From the IMG/VR virus record IMGVR_UViG_3300029319_006928, positions 2,259 to 22,945 of that record: a DNA stretch of 20,687 nt, one strand, 5' to 3'. Positions 20,593-20,687 of the stretch are shown here, piece by piece; position 1 is the stretch's first letter, and each line of letters begins with the position of its first letter. The position numbers and the translations under genes were made by a program. The stretch is from a virus. The notes beneath the pieces are model-generated. The model did no database searches. It saw nothing but the letters and a program-made list of their open reading frames with translations, and was not told where the DNA came from.

Positions 20593-20687
20593 AATTTTTA
20601 CTCCTATGTTGTTATTATTGACTTTGCTGTCTAAGGCAAGAATACTTTGTATTCCAACCAATGTTGCTTCCATTTACAGTCCTTGTA
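20593..20687 (-). other. ssb leader and end of the preceding unit
   Basis: Contains the inverted repeat GAATAC-AAA-GTATTC (20654-20640). One frame (to a TAG at 20631-20633) reads YKDCKWKQHWLEYKVFLP and could be the end of an upstream gene, but this cannot be tested because the window ends. No near-consensus promoter is seen. Confidence 0.35.

Noticed and set aside
1-20687. tRNA genes, CRISPR arrays, insertion sequences, integrase or attachment sites
   Set aside because: None seen by eye: no array of regular repeats, no cloverleaf with CCA or T-loop core, no transposase or recombinase motif. A tRNA scan would settle the first point.
20631-20687. Possible C-terminus of an upstream gene (YKDCKWKQHWLEYKVFLP)
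   Set aside because: Only 18 codons are visible, so it cannot be told from a chance open frame; recorded only as part of the leader entry.

Overview
The window is AT-rich, and every supported gene lies on the minus strand, so the biological order runs from high to low coordinates. Genes are tightly packed, with many ATGA, GTGA or TAATG stop/start overlaps, strong GGAG-type ribosome binding sites and few intergenic bases. The gene set (T4-like single-strand binding protein, UvsX/RecA, RNase H-type 5' exonuclease, DnaB/gp41-type helicase, ribonucleotide reductase, ThyX, GroES-like co-chaperonin, UV endonuclease) points to a tailed DNA phage (Caudoviricetes) with T4-like replication and recombination, probably marine or aquatic. 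Two lipoprotein-type signals, a spanin-like protein and housekeeping-type sigma70 promoters suggest a Gram-negative host. Host and phage genus cannot be fixed from the sequence alone.

Layout in transcription order. (1) 20592-15709, DNA replication and recombination: gp32-like ssDNA-binding protein, terminator, GHKL ATPase fused to a nuclease-like domain, terminator, UvsX/RecA, terminator, promoter, a 32-residue membrane peptide, and the 5'-3' exonuclease. (2) 15712-12186: a promoter drives the replicative helicase, a B12-dependent ribonucleotide reductase (NrdJ) and a histone H1-like small protein, ending at a terminator. (3) 12168-8508: a leader-peptide paralog; then a promoter driving a GroES-like protein, a DUF3293-like protein, ThyX, a protein with a twin-arginine-like motif, a 47-residue lipoprotein and an SH3-like protein. 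(4) 8511-5238: a 537-residue unknown, a Rossmann-like protein and a nucleotidyltransferase-like protein. (5) 5254-509: a promoter drives a J-domain protein, an exported lipoprotein-like protein, a membrane coiled-coil (spanin-like) protein, a Cys-rich gene with an apparent frameshift, small unknowns, and two leader-peptide paralogs. (6) 495-1: a promoter drives a UV damage endonuclease cut by the window edge.

Functionally, the genes take over nucleotide supply (NrdJ, ThyX), replication and recombination (helicase, SSB, UvsX, exonuclease, GHKL-nuclease), repair (UvdE) and host chaperones (GroES-like for GroEL, J-domain for DnaK). The least explained items are: a near-identical N-terminal peptide, MKLTKQKLEQLI(M/I)E, carried by several otherwise different proteins and resembling a capsid-targeting/propeptide signal; the GHKL-PD-(D/E)XK fusion between ssb and uvsX; a Cys-rich reading frame that continues across a frame change at about 3300; and a set of five near-consensus sigma70 promoters, four of which share a TG(T)GTTATA(A/C)T or ATGTTATAAT extended -10 region.
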